A stretch of DNA of 64,000 nt from Epilinea sp044228875 (GCA_044228875.1 JBGAUA010000002.1:1-64000), one strand, 5' to 3'. Numbered from the stretch's first letter, positions 17,306 through 26,769 are shown. Numbers and translations: made by a program. The notes: generated by a model from the sequence alone, not told the origin.

Positions 17306-17680
17306 AGCGCGGCGATCCGCGCCGCCGGCGGTGAGATAGTGCCCGAGTCTCGTCCAAATCTGGTTCCATGTTCCTGGCGCCTCGGACCATGCCGCTGCCG
17401 CAGCGGTCAGCGCGCCGCCTGGACGCTGGACGGGTGGCAGGCCGGATGTGGTACCCCCGCACGGCCTTCACCCCGAGATGAAGGGGGCGCGCCGCGGTGG
17501 TCGGCTTCCCTCGCCGCCGCCGGCGCGGGCGGAGCGGATGACCGCCCGCGCCGGGCCACTGGCACCGTGGTGGACCTTTCAGCCTTGCAACACGCGTCAG
17601 GCTTTCTATAATGCCCGGCGCGGCGGAAGGTCCGTAAAGGGCCTCGTCATGCCGCGCAGCCGAATTGGGGGAGGAACGAC
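17306..17680 (+). promoter_or_regulatory. Intergenic region with inverted repeat and promoter for the Rieske operon
   Basis: 375 bases without a supported gene. An 11-bp perfect inverted repeat (arms 17522-17532 and 17542-17552, 9-base loop) could end rmlB transcription, though no T-tract follows. Downstream, TTGCAA (17585-17590), a 16-base spacer and TATAAT (17607-17612) form a good promoter with a leader of about 60 bases before the Rieske gene. Confidence 0.65.
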
Positions 17681-18256
17681 ATGGCGGTCAACACGGAGGC
17701 CGTTGCCATCGGTGGCAGCGACATCACCAGGCGCGAGTTCCTGAACTACGCCTGGTTGGCATCGATCGGGGTCCTGACAGCGGAGTTGGCGGTGGTCACC
17801 TACCTGTTCAGCTTCCCGCGGCTGGCTCCAGGCGAGTTCGGCGGTCCGGTGCCCATCGGCTCATGGGAGGTTCTGCCGGGCCTGAAGGCCGAGCCCTTGG
17901 GGTTCAACCGGTCCAAGTTCTGGTGGATCGTCGACGACGCGGGCGGCAAGACCGTGGCCCGCGCCATCTACAAGATCTGCACGCACCTGGGCTGCGTATA
18001 CGGTTGGAAGCCGGATCAGAACAAGTTCATCTGTCCCTGCCACGGCTCGCAGTTCTCGCGGATCGGGGACTACATGGCCGGTCCGGCGCCGCGCAACCTG
18101 GACCGCTTCCTGATCCGGGCCGTCGACGCTACCGGGAACGAAGTGGCGCGCACAGACGATGCGGGCCTGCTGGACCTGGGCGATCCGGCGCTCAAGGGCG
18201 CGCAACTGATTGTCGAGACCGGCACGCGGATCAAGGGCCAGCCCAAGGGCGCCTGA
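17681..18256 (+). CDS. Rieske iron-sulfur protein of a quinol:cytochrome c oxidoreductase
   Basis: 191 residues. An N-terminal TRREFLNYAW precedes one membrane helix (about 22-45), a Tat-like anchor typical of Rieske proteins. The [2Fe-2S] ligands are C100-T-H102-L-G-C105 and C118-P-C120-H121-G-S. It accepts electrons from quinol at the outer face of the membrane and passes them to the cytochrome c. It is the first gene of a three-gene unit with cytochrome b and cytochrome c. Confidence 0.94.
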   Translation: MAVNTEAVAIGGSDITRREFLNYAWLASIGVLTAELAVVTYLFSFPRLAPGEFGGPVPIGSWEVLPGLKAEPLGFNRSKFWWIVDDAGGKTVARAIYKICTHLGCVYGWKPDQNKFICPCHGSQFSRIGDYMAGPAPRNLDRFLIRAVDATGNEVARTDDAGLLDLGDPALKGAQLIVETGTRIKGQPKGA

Positions 18257-18329
18257 TCGGCGCTTGACCGTCGACCGTCATTCTTTCGACTGTAACCGCT
18301 TCTGTTGAGTTGCGGCTGAGGAGTACCCC

Positions 18330-20150
18330 ATGCTAGGCAGCGGTTCCCTGCGCGACAAGCGCGAGACCATGAGCAAAGAGATCCAGCGGCTGAAGGCCTT
18401 CGACTGGCGCGGCTACTTCAGCATGGTGCTGGACGGCGTGGTCCGCGGCATCATGGCCGGCCTGAGCGCCAAGGAGTTGCGCGCCATTCTCCGCGGGGAT
18501 CCCCCGACGGAGCGGCCCAACCCCCGCTACAAGGCACAGGTCAAGAGCTTCACCCTGCACCTCCGGCCCAAATACTACCAGCGGGCCTCTACCTGGTTCA
18601 CCCATACCTGGCGGCTGGGGTGGTTCTCGGTGTTCTTCTTCGTGGTGGAGACCCTTACGGGCATCGTGCTCATGGTCTTCTACGCACCCACCCCCGAGCG
18701 GGCCTACGGTGACATGCTGGCCATCCTCAGCAACGTCCCCTTCGGCCAGTTCATGCGCGACCTGCACCGTCTGGGAGCAGAGGGCATGGTGGCGGTGGTC
18801 GTCCTGCACATGGTGCGGGTCTTCTTCACCGCCTCCTACAAGGGCGAGCGCTCGTTCACCTGGTTCACCGGCATGGTGCTGCTCCTCTTCACCCTCGTCC
18901 TGTCCTTCAGCGGCTACCTGCTTCCTTGGGACCAGCTGGCCTACTGGGCCGTGACCATCGGTACCTCGATGGCAGAGGCGGCCCCGCCGCCGGCCCTGGG
19001 CAATGCGGTCAACCTGCTCCTTCGCGGCGGCGTGGACATCTGGGCCGGCGGGCTTCTGCGCTTCTACCTGCTGCATGTCTTCCTGCTGCCGCTCCTGGCG
19101 ATCATCGTCATCAGCATCCATTACTACAAGGTGGCGCGCGAGCATTCCATCTCTCTGCCGGCGACGGTGGAGGAGGGGGATCTGGCGCCGGAGGATCGGC
19201 GACATGCCGAGGAGCGCATCGACCTGATCCCCGACCTGGTCATCCACGAGCTCATGCTCGCCTCGTTGGCGTCTTTCATCATGGTATTGGCGGTGGCCAC
19301 CTTCTACCATGCCCCGATGGAGGCCCACGCCGACCCGCAGGTGACGCCCCTGCACACGGAGGCGCCCTGGTACTTCCTGTGGTTGCAGGGCATGCTCAAG
19401 CTGGGGGACAAGACCCTGATGGGCGTCGTTCTGCCGACCCTCATCTTCGGCGTGCTCTTCGTGGTGCCCTGGTTGGACCGCAACCCGCACCGCATGGCCC
19501 GCAAGCGTCCGGCCGCCATCAGCTTCGGGATCATCTCGGTGATTGTGATGATCATCCTCACCTACATGGGCACGCCCGGATTCGGCATCGAGACCCCGCC
19601 GGCGCAGGACATCCTGTCGCATCTGGTGCCGGCTACCCATCCCGGCCCGGTGAAGGAACTGCCCTGGGACGAGGTGGAGGCGGGGCCTATCGACGAGGCG
19701 AAGGGCATCATGGGCAAGCGGACCTACTTCGTCTCCTATCCCCAGGACTGGGAGAAGAACGCGACCTACCAGGACACCGAGTCCTTCGTCTTCATCAAGC
19801 CCGAGGGTCAGGAGACCAAGGGGATGGAGGCCGACAGCGAGTTCCTGGAGATCCTGCGCCACTTCAAGGCCGAGGTGGAGAACAGCCCCAAGCTGATGCC
19901 GCCGGTGGACGGCCTGGAACCGCTGGCCAAGGTCACGGTGGAGGAGGCGCAGCCCGGGCTCAAGTGGCTGCACTTCACCATCACCTGGGACGAGATCGCG
20001 GTCAGCGACAAGGACGGTCAGCCCCTCGTCTTTGAGAGCGGCGATTTCGCGGGCCAGACCAAGCTGAAGCGCGAACTCAAGGCCGAACCGAAGCCGGATG
20101 TCCAGGAGGCCAAGATCGGCCTGCACCGGGACTCCTTCTATAACCGCTAG
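18330..20150 (+). CDS. Cytochrome b, fused b6/subunit IV form with C-terminal extension
   Basis: 606 residues; ATG 18330 follows GAGGAG. Seven TM helices: four of cytochrome b6 type, then three of subunit IV type. The haem-ligand pairs are H-x13-H in LHRLGAEGMVAVVVLHM and H-x14-H in LLHVFLLPLLAIIVISIHYY; the 14-residue second spacing is the b6 pattern, not the mitochondrial one. The quinol-site PEWY motif is replaced by EAPWYF. A hydrophilic tail of about 180 residues follows the last helix and matches no domain I know. It is the catalytic core of the quinol-oxidising complex. Confidence 0.92.
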   Translation: MLGSGSLRDKRETMSKEIQRLKAFDWRGYFSMVLDGVVRGIMAGLSAKELRAILRGDPPTERPNPRYKAQVKSFTLHLRPKYYQRASTWFTHTWRLGWFSVFFFVVETLTGIVLMVFYAPTPERAYGDMLAILSNVPFGQFMRDLHRLGAEGMVAVVVLHMVRVFFTASYKGERSFTWFTGMVLLLFTLVLSFSGYLLPWDQLAYWAVTIGTSMAEAAPPPALGNAVNLLLRGGVDIWAGGLLRFYLLHVFLLPLLAIIVISIHYYKVAREHSISLPATVEEGDLAPEDRRHAEERIDLIPDLVIHELMLASLASFIMVLAVATFYHAPMEAHADPQVTPLHTEAPWYFLWLQGMLKLGDKTLMGVVLPTLIFGVLFVVPWLDRNPHRMARKRPAAISFGIISVIVMIILTYMGTPGFGIETPPAQDILSHLVPATHPGPVKELPWDEVEAGPIDEAKGIMGKRTYFVSYPQDWEKNATYQDTESFVFIKPEGQETKGMEADSEFLEILRHFKAEVENSPKLMPPVDGLEPLAKVTVEEAQPGLKWLHFTITWDEIAVSDKDGQPLVFESGDFAGQTKLKRELKAEPKPDVQEAKIGLHRDSFYNR

Positions 20151-20189
20151 CGGCGTGCCGTCGCCATAGCGGCGCGAGGAGAACAGAAC

Positions 20190-21146
20190 ATGACCCGAGT
20201 AGAGATCACGATCGGACTGCTTTCCCTCCTGGGAGTGATCGCCATCACCGCGGCGGTCGGCCTCGGTGAGGGCGTCAAGGAGGGCGACGACGGTCGTCTG
20301 GCCAAAGCCGCCCTCGGCTTCCAGAAGCGCAGCGTCGAATCCGGCGCCCAGATGTTCGATCAGTATTGCGCTACCTGCCACGCCTTCAACGCGTCGGGGG
20401 CCAACTGCCCGCCGCTGGATGAGCGTTCCGGCCTGCACGGCGGCGACCTGGGCGAAGGGGTGGCCTGGCGCCTGGAAGAGATGCGCTGGGACCGGAATGA
20501 TGTCTACGGCTACGTGTATTCGACCATCGCCGCCGGTCGCATGGAGTCCAGCCGCCCGGACCTCTACCAGGGCACGGATCCCAAGGCCATGGCCATGCCG
20601 GCCTGGAGCCAGCAATACGGTGGTCCCCTGCGCCCGGACCAGCTCAAGGACCTGACCAACTACGTGGTCAACTTCCGCTCCTACTTTCCGGAGGCGATGG
20701 AGGCCGGCGCCTATGAGAAGGGTTGTCGTGAGGTCCTGGACACCATGAAGCCTTCGCGGCCGCAGTACGTGAGCAAGTGCTACGAGAAGCTCTGTGCGGT
20801 CGCTTACGAGGAAAAGGGCAAGACGCCGCCGCCGATGCCGGAAGCGCCGGCCGACAAGACGGACCCGACCTACGTGGCGGCGATGGAGGTCTACTGGGCC
20901 AGCTTCTGGGCGGGCTGCAAGGCCATCGGCGGCCAGACCCCGCCGATCCTGGCGACGGCCACCCCCACGACCTCGGTCGTCGAAGGCACGCCGGGCACGC
21001 CGGTCGCCGGCGAGGCCACGGCTGACGGCTCAGCGGCGATGACGCCTGCCGCCGCGGCCAGCCCCGTGGCCACGACCGGCACGGTGGCCACCGGCACGAC
21101 CGCGACTTCCAACGCCGCCAGGGCGACCGCCACGAAGAAGCCCTGA
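20190..21146 (+). CDS. Membrane-anchored mono-haem cytochrome c
   Basis: 318 residues. An N-terminal helix (about 8-25) serves as anchor or signal. One haem c site, CATCH, is at 60-64, and MAMPAWS supplies the likely Met axial ligand. The region around 175-235 has several extra Cys, and the last 70 residues are a Thr/Ala/Pro-rich low-complexity tail (TATPTTSVVEGTPGTPV). It is the third gene of the Rieske-cytochrome b-cytochrome c set and is the likely electron exit subunit, equivalent to cytochrome c1 or f. Confidence 0.88.
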   Translation: MTRVEITIGLLSLLGVIAITAAVGLGEGVKEGDDGRLAKAALGFQKRSVESGAQMFDQYCATCHAFNASGANCPPLDERSGLHGGDLGEGVAWRLEEMRWDRNDVYGYVYSTIAAGRMESSRPDLYQGTDPKAMAMPAWSQQYGGPLRPDQLKDLTNYVVNFRSYFPEAMEAGAYEKGCREVLDTMKPSRPQYVSKCYEKLCAVAYEEKGKTPPPMPEAPADKTDPTYVAAMEVYWASFWAGCKAIGGQTPPILATATPTTSVVEGTPGTPVAGEATADGSAAMTPAAAASPVATTGTVATGTTATSNAARATATKKP

Positions 21147-21171
21147 GCTCGAAACAGAACCCGAACTGTCG

Positions 21172-21209
21172 AGCAGGCGCACCTCCCACATTGCGGGGGT
21201 GCGCCTGCT
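21172..21209. terminator. Bidirectional hairpin between cytochrome c gene and mutY
   Basis: A 12-bp perfect inverted repeat (arms 21172-21183 and 21198-21209, 14-base loop) between two convergent genes. No clear T-tract on either side. Confidence 0.6.
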
Positions 21210-21222
21210 GCCATGAGGTCCC

Positions 21223-22387
21223 TCAATGCTCGGCCAGGCGCCGCCGCAGTTTGTCCATGAGCCGGGACATGGGCAGGGACCGCGCTTCAAGGCCGTCCAG
21301 CGCCACCCAGCGCCATTCCACGTAGGGCGACCAGCGCTCGGGCAATCGCTGCGGATCGGCGCTCGCGAGGTCACCGCGCAGCAGGCGCAGGTCCAGGCGC
21401 AGATGGGTGAACGCATGACGTATGGCCGGCCCCAGGGGCTCAAGATCCAGGACCCACGGCCCCCAATGGACCGACAGTGGCTCCGGTCGCTCGTCTGCGT
21501 CGTTGCTCTCCAGCCAGGGGAACTCCCAGAGCCCGCCGAGCAGCCCGTCATCGCGCCGCCGACCCAAGAGCCAGCGGCCGGCGGCGTCGCGGATGGCGTA
21601 GGCGAAGCCCGTTGCCGGCCGCGGCGTGGTCCGGCGGACCGCCTGCGGAAACTCCGCCTCTCGGCCCGATCCATGGGCCAGGCAATGCCGCTGCACCGGG
21701 CAGATGGAGCAGTCCGGTTGCCGCGGTCGGCAGACTCGGGCGCCCAGCTCCATCAGGGCCTGGTTGAGGTCGCCGGGCGAGGAAGCGAACCCTGAGACTT
21801 CAAGGCTTTGGTCGTTCGGGGCCGCGTCCAGCAGGCCTTGGGCCAGGGCGCGCAGCCGCACCGCGCCCGCGGCGCGCGTCAGGTCACCCTCAAGCGCCCC
21901 GATGCGCCCCAGCACCCGCCGCACGTTGCCGTCGATGGCCGGATGCGCCCGGCCGAAGGCGATGGACAGGAGGGCGCCCGCACTGTAGTCGCCCACGCCC
22001 GGTAGGGCGCGCAGGCCGGCCGGGTCGGCGGGGATGCCCCCGCCGCGTGCGACGAGCAGCCGCGCCGCCTCGTGCAGCCGTCTGGCCCGGCCGTAATCAG
22101 AGCTGAAGCACCTCGTCGATCGAAGCGGCCGCGAGAGCCTCCAGCGTGGGAAACCGCGCCATCCATTGCTGGTAGTAGGGTGTTGCCGTGACCACTTGCG
22201 TCTGTTGCAGCATGACCTCGGAAATCCAGACCGCATAAGGGTCCGGGCGCGTGCCGGGCGCCGCGCGCCAGGGGAGCGGACGTTGGTGCAGGGCGTACCA
22301 GCGCAGGAGGGCGGCGCGCAGAACGGGCAGGTCCAGGGCCGGCTCGACCCGCGGTCCGGTGGCTCGTGGCCGGGCCTCGGTCCTCAA
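21223..22387 (-). pseudogene. mutY: A/G-specific adenine glycosylase MutY, frameshifted
   Basis: Two minus-strand frames together give one MutY. The first (22387-22097, TTG start overlapping the upstream stop) has the catalytic region WISEVMLQQTQV with E57 and ends VLQL-stop. The second runs from about 22105 to 21223 with GRARRLHEAARLL, LPGVGDYSAGALLS, AIDGNVRRVLGR and the 4Fe-4S ligands C-x6-C-x2-C-x5-C, then a NUDIX-like C-terminal domain. At 22097/22098 the conserved W-x-G-L-G-Y segment is missing. A 14-base deletion explains both the lost residues and the frame change. MutY removes A opposite 8-oxoG, so loss should raise G:C to T:A mutation. Confidence 0.85.
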
Positions 22388-24561
22388 GGATGGTCAGGCG
22401 CCATGCCGGCGCCGCCGAGACCCATCGGCAGCCAGATCCGATTTCCGAAGGCGCTGGTCGGGGTTTCCCGGCCCGTCGGCGTCTCGTGGGCCATGGCCGT
22501 GCGGCGGGGCGTCGGCGTGACGGTGGCCGGCGCCGCGGCTTCGCCCAAGCGCAGGCGGTAGACCCCGCCGGCCCGGGCGGCGATCCTGACACGCTCGTCG
22601 GCGCCTAGGGAGACGTCGACCACCGGGAAGGGCAGGTTGAACGTGGCCAGCAGCGCCGGCGGATCCACGCGCAGGTCGATGGCTTGCAGCCCGCCCTCGC
22701 GATCGGCGACGAAGGCCCGCGATCCTTCGGCGTCGAAGGCCACTCGGACGGCCGTGCCGCCGGTGTCGACCGAGCCCCGCGGCATCGGCCGCGTCGGATC
22801 TGACAGGTCATACCAGGACAGACCAGCTTCGCCGTCGGCAACGCCCAGAAGCCCCCCGGGCCCGACGGCAACGCCGGAGGCGAAGCCCGGCGTGTCGAAC
22901 GTCGCCAGGCGGGTCGGCCGCAGCGGATCGCTGAGGTCGAAAACGGAGACGGCGCTGCCGTGCGCCACGAAGAGACGCCGTCCCACCTTGTCTACCGCGA
23001 CATCCTCAGGCAGGTCGAAGCCGAGGTCGAGCGAACCCAGGTCCTGCAAGGGCGGGGCTTGAACGACCCGCAGGCCGCCGAGCAGATCGGCGACATAGAT
23101 GCCTGAGGACCTGCCGTCCGGCGCCTCCAATACGGCGATGCGCCTCGCTGCGGAAAGCGTGTTCAGGACCGCTCGCTCGGCGAAGCGAGGCCAGGGCTGC
23201 TCGCCCTCCAACTGGTGGTACCAGCGAACCCCACCGCTCCCGTCGGCGAGGAAGGCGTCATCGCCGAACCCGGCGAGGGCAAACGACTCGGCCTCGCCCT
23301 CGCTGTCGAAGGCCAGCTCCAGCAAACCGCCGCGGGGTGCAGGAGATTGGCCGTCCGTGATCCAGACCCCGCTGTGACCCGCAGAAAGATAGGATTGGGT
23401 CACGGACCTGGCCCAGGGAGCTTTCGACAGGCCGACGGACTCGACCCAGGTTCCAGTTCCCCGTTCCGCTGAAGGAATCCAGTTGATCACCTTGAGTCCT
23501 TGACTGCCGGCCGCCACCGCCAGACGTTGGTCTAACTGGCTCAGCGCCAGGGCATAGCCGTCCGGCGCCCCCAAGCCGTCCTCCAGGATGCCCAGGTCGA
23601 TCGTCTGGGCCAGGACAGGCTGCCGCGGCTCCGCAAGGTCCAAACGGTGGAGGATGAGCCGGCTGTCGCTGAAGGACTGGGTGGCGAGGAAAGCTGTCCG
23701 ACCGCGGACACTGAGGGCCTTGATGTCTTCGTCCGGCAGATCCAGCGTGGTCAAGGGGAGCGGCCGATCGGGGTCCCGCCAGTCGATGACGCGCAGTCGA
23801 GGCCCGTCGGCGGCCAGGACCATGCCGCCGCTCTGGGCGACGGCGGTCACGAAGACCGGCTGGCCGTCGATGGCCGGCAGTCCGCTGCGGATGACCGGCG
23901 CCATCGGATCGGACAGATCCAGTGCCCGCAAGCCCTGTTCGTTCATGGCCAGGTAAGCCATGTTGCCGTTCACCACGATGTCCCAGACCCCGGCGCCGTC
24001 CTCGAAGACGGCGCAGCCCAGCGCCTGGGGGCTCTGCGGATCGGCGAAGTCCAAGGAGGTCATGGTGAGGTTGCCTCGCGCCAGGTGCACCCGATGCTCG
24101 CCATCGGCGACCATGTTGATGACCTCCGGGATGCCGGGCTCGATGCCCAGCATCCTAGGCTGGGCGGGATCGGCCACATCCATGGCCCAGACCCCACCGG
24201 TCTGCCCCGCGGCGTAGAGTACGTCGCCGTCCAGTGCCAGATCTCGGACAGGCCCGGGCAAGGGGGACCTCACCCCCAGCACTTCGACGCCATCCGCGGT
24301 GCTACCCGAGAGGCGCACAACCCAGAGCCCCGCGCCGCTGCCGACATAGGCCAGGCCGCCATCGGCGCTCAAGGCCACGGCCTGGTAGGCGCCGCCCCAT
24401 TGGGCTTCTACCAGCAAGCTGGTATCGGCGGCGACGGGTCGCGCCTGGCCCTGCACCGGGTCGCGCCCGAGAGGACCGTGGACGATGGCGGCCGTCATGG
24501 TAATAAACGACAGCAGCGTCGCCAGAACCAGTCGGCGATAGGGCGGAATGCGGAGGTTCAT
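22384..24561 (-). CDS. Secreted LVIVD-type beta-propeller protein
   Basis: About 725 residues from ATG 24561 (a TTG at 24573 is an alternative). An N-terminal hydrophobic signal (about 11-30) is followed by at least eight LVIVD-like units such as VWAMDVADPAQP, LRALDLSDPMAP, VSVFDLSDPLRP and LSWYDLSDPTRP, predicted as one or two beta-propellers. The tail is rich in TPTP and ends NRIWLPMG, a pattern frequent in secreted Chloroflexota proteins. The function is unknown; such propellers usually mediate surface binding. The stop overlaps the mutY start. Confidence 0.75.
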   Translation of the reverse strand: MNLRIPPYRRLVLATLLSFITMTAAIVHGPLGRDPVQGQARPVAADTSLLVEAQWGGAYQAVALSADGGLAYVGSGAGLWVVRLSGSTADGVEVLGVRSPLPGPVRDLALDGDVLYAAGQTGGVWAMDVADPAQPRMLGIEPGIPEVINMVADGEHRVHLARGNLTMTSLDFADPQSPQALGCAVFEDGAGVWDIVVNGNMAYLAMNEQGLRALDLSDPMAPVIRSGLPAIDGQPVFVTAVAQSGGMVLAADGPRLRVIDWRDPDRPLPLTTLDLPDEDIKALSVRGRTAFLATQSFSDSRLILHRLDLAEPRQPVLAQTIDLGILEDGLGAPDGYALALSQLDQRLAVAAGSQGLKVINWIPSAERGTGTWVESVGLSKAPWARSVTQSYLSAGHSGVWITDGQSPAPRGGLLELAFDSEGEAESFALAGFGDDAFLADGSGGVRWYHQLEGEQPWPRFAERAVLNTLSAARRIAVLEAPDGRSSGIYVADLLGGLRVVQAPPLQDLGSLDLGFDLPEDVAVDKVGRRLFVAHGSAVSVFDLSDPLRPTRLATFDTPGFASGVAVGPGGLLGVADGEAGLSWYDLSDPTRPMPRGSVDTGGTAVRVAFDAEGSRAFVADREGGLQAIDLRVDPPALLATFNLPFPVVDVSLGADERVRIAARAGGVYRLRLGEAAAPATVTPTPRRTAMAHETPTGRETPTSAFGNRIWLPMGLGGAGMAPDHP

Positions 24562-24673
24562 GAGGGTTCCCAAGGGCCGGATTGGCGGGCGGGGCCTTGC
24601 ATCTGGAGGCGAGACAAACAGAAACGCCGCGGATTCCTGGGGAGGAACCCACGGCGAAGCATACCAGATCAGG

Positions 24674-24745
24674 AGCCACCCGTCGGATTTGAACCGACGA
24701 CCGACGCATTACGAATGCGTTGCTCTACCACTGAGCTAGGGTGGC
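24674..24745 (-). tRNA. tRNA-Thr (anticodon CGT)
   Basis: A 72-base cloverleaf on the minus strand: acceptor GCCACCC/GGGTGGC, D-arm GCTCAGTGGTAGAGC, anticodon loop TTCGTAA (CGT, reads ACG), T-arm GTCGG-TTCAAAT-CCGAC, discriminator T. The 3' CCA is not encoded. Confidence 0.95.
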
Positions 24746-24835
24746 GTGGAGCCGCATTGGACCCCGAAGAAAAACGAGCCTCGCACCGGTCACCGATGAC
24801 CACAGGTCCTCGACATGACTGGCCTCGGCTCGTCC

Positions 24836-24909
<74 letters not shown>

Positions 24910-25145
24910 TGGATGGACGGACAATTCTAGTGAAGCCGTTGCCTTTGTCAAGACGGAGCAGACTCGCCCGTTGAAGGTCTCGGTCCGCCCGAAGCTGACG
25001 GCCCCATGAGGGCTGTTTCGGAGATGGGGACGGGCGCCGCCAAGGGCGGGCCTCGGCAATGGAAGCGTGAGCGCGGACGAGCGACGCCGTCATCACGTGC
25101 CGACGACCCTGACACGCGGACCGGATGACGCCGGCGCAGGCGGAA
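24910..25145. other. Region upstream of tRNA-Gly
   Basis: No supported gene. It should contain the tRNA promoter, but no clear hexamers were assigned. Confidence 0.4.
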
Positions 25146-25246
25146 GATGATGCCTTCATACCGAGCTTTTGATGCCTTCATAAGCTCGGTATGAAGGCAT
25201 CATCTCCCCTCGTTTACGGCATCATTTCCCTTCGATGATGCCGTAA
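25146..25246. repeat. Cluster of nested inverted repeats sharing GATGATGCC
   Basis: A 23-bp perfect inverted repeat has arms 25146-25168 and 25182-25204 with a 13-base loop; the loop (25171-25181) itself repeats GATGCCTTCAT from the left arm. Ten bases on, a second perfect inverted repeat of 12 bp has arms 25214-25225 and 25235-25246 and again contains GGCATCAT/ATGATGCC. It lies between the LysM terminator and tRNA-Gly, with no gene inside. It could be a REP-like element, an operator array or a relic of a small mobile element. Confidence 0.8.
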
Positions 25247-25349
25247 GCCGACCGCCTCCTCGGCGGAAGCGCCGTCATGCGCTCTCCGTGCCGGTTTCTC
25301 CCGCGCGGTTGGGCTGTGGCCGCGGCTTCCGTTCTCGACCACGGAAAGC

Positions 25350-25387
25350 AATCGACGGGGCAGGCCCGAAGGCCTGCCCCGTCGATT
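25350..25387 (-). terminator. Strong hairpin terminator of the LysM gene
   Basis: A 17-bp perfect stem (arms 25350-25366 and 25371-25387). On the minus strand, the direction of the LysM gene, the loop reads C(TTCG)G, the unusually stable UUCG tetraloop. A short T-rich run (TTGCTTTCC) follows. Confidence 0.8.
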
Positions 25388-25420
25388 GGGTGCGGATGAG
25401 GGAACGACGGTGCCAACCGA

Positions 25421-26647
25421 TCAGGGGATGCAGAGCACCTGGCCAGCGTAGATCAGGTTCGGGTTGGAGAGGCCGTTGGCCGCCGTGAGCGCGTAGGAAG
25501 CCATGCCGTAGCGCCAGGCGATGCCCGAGAGCGACTCGCCGGGCTTCACCACGTAGGTGAAGCGGCACTTGCCGCCCGGCTTGCCCGGGTAGCCGCCCGA
25601 TCCGGGCTTGCCGTAGCCGCCCGAGCAGACCGTCAGCCCCTTGCCGGCATAGATGCGCTCCGGGTTGAGGATGCCGTTGCGGCTGGAGATGCCCGCAACG
25701 CTGTCCCCCGTGCTCCAAGCGATGCCCGAGAGCGTGTCGCCAGGCTTGACGATGTAGGTCCAGCAGTCGCCCTTGCCCGGAGGATCGGCCGGGACACCGG
25801 GACCGCCGCTGCCGCCGCAGCCGGGGATGGTCAGCGTCTGGCCCGCCCGGATGTAGTCCGGGTTGTGGATGCCGTTGGCCGCCGCGAGGGAAGACACGCT
25901 GACGCCGTGCAGGCGGGCGATGCTGTAGAGCGTCTCACCCAGCTTGATCACGTGGGTGCAGCCCGTCGGCTTGCCGTAGCCGCCGCCGCTGCCCGGCGTG
26001 CGAACCGGCGCCACCGTGGGACGGGGCGTGCCCGGTGTGCGGCCGGGCGGCACGGTGGTCGGCGCGGGGGCGGTGGCCGCCGGCCGCGTCGGACGCGGCT
26101 GGCCGTCGCAGGTGACGTTGATGCTGCCGTTGCTGAGGTCGGCCGCGATGGGGCCGGCGCTGGCGTTGGCCAGCATGACCGACTCCAAGGTGATGGCGCT
26201 GGTGCCGGAGGCCTTGCCCTTGACCTTGATCTGGGCGATGACGCCGTTGCCGGACTGCGCCGGCGCCGGGTTGACCCGGATCGCCGCGTAGCTGACGATA
26301 CCGCTGTCGTTGTCGGCGCGGTTGGTCTGGATCATGCCCTGGTTGTTGGCGACCGCGGGCAGGTCACCGGGCGTGATGTTCACCGAGGCGGCGTTGGGGT
26401 CCGCATCGACGACCTCCAGGACATTGGCGTCGAAGCTGACGCGGATGTCCACTCCGAAGAGGTTCTCCACGTCATTGATGCGAATGTCGACCACCTGCGT
26501 AGCGTCGCAGGCCAGGTCGGACGAAGCGGGTGACACCTTGACCGACGTGCCGCCCTGGGCGAAGCTGGGGGGCGTCAGGGCAAGGCCCAGCGCCGACGCC
26601 AGCGCGAGCGCTGGCAGGATCCTGCTACGAGCATTGAAGCTGTACAT
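25421..26647 (-). CDS. Secreted cohesin-domain protein with three LysM repeats
   Basis: 408 residues. The signal peptide ends near SFAQG (about 31). Residues 35-180 look like a cohesin/CBM-associated fold (DLACDATQVVDIRINDVENLFGVDI, then FDANVLEVVDAD). A Pro/Thr/Gly linker (181-228) is followed by three LysM domains, each with (T/S)YxVKPGxxLxxIA, N-G and (I/L)xAGQ features (about 230-276, 293-338, 362-408). LysM binds peptidoglycan and cohesins bind dockerins, so this is probably a wall-attached scaffold. AGGAGGAAG precedes the ATG. It has its own strong promoter and terminator. Confidence 0.82.
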   Translation of the reverse strand: MYSFNARSRILPALALASALGLALTPPSFAQGGTSVKVSPASSDLACDATQVVDIRINDVENLFGVDIRVSFDANVLEVVDADPNAASVNITPGDLPAVANNQGMIQTNRADNDSGIVSYAAIRVNPAPAQSGNGVIAQIKVKGKASGTSAITLESVMLANASAGPIAADLSNGSINVTCDGQPRPTRPAATAPAPTTVPPGRTPGTPRPTVAPVRTPGSGGGYGKPTGCTHVIKLGETLYSIARLHGVSVSSLAAANGIHNPDYIRAGQTLTIPGCGGSGGPGVPADPPGKGDCWTYIVKPGDTLSGIAWSTGDSVAGISSRNGILNPERIYAGKGLTVCSGGYGKPGSGGYPGKPGGKCRFTYVVKPGESLSGIAWRYGMASYALTAANGLSNPNLIYAGQVLCIP

Positions 26648-26769
26648 TGGAAGTCTTCCTCCTGATACGGGTACGGATCATGCGCTCGACAAGCAGGCCT
26701 CTGCGGATCCGCGACAATGGCGCGGCCCGAGTGAGATGTCGAGTCACCAAAGCTTAATATCTCTTGGCC

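Noticed and set aside
18333..20615. 760-codon open frame antisense to cytochrome b and cytochrome c
   Set aside because: His/Gln/Arg-rich composition typical of the complement of a high-GC gene; cytochrome b is unambiguous on the other strand.
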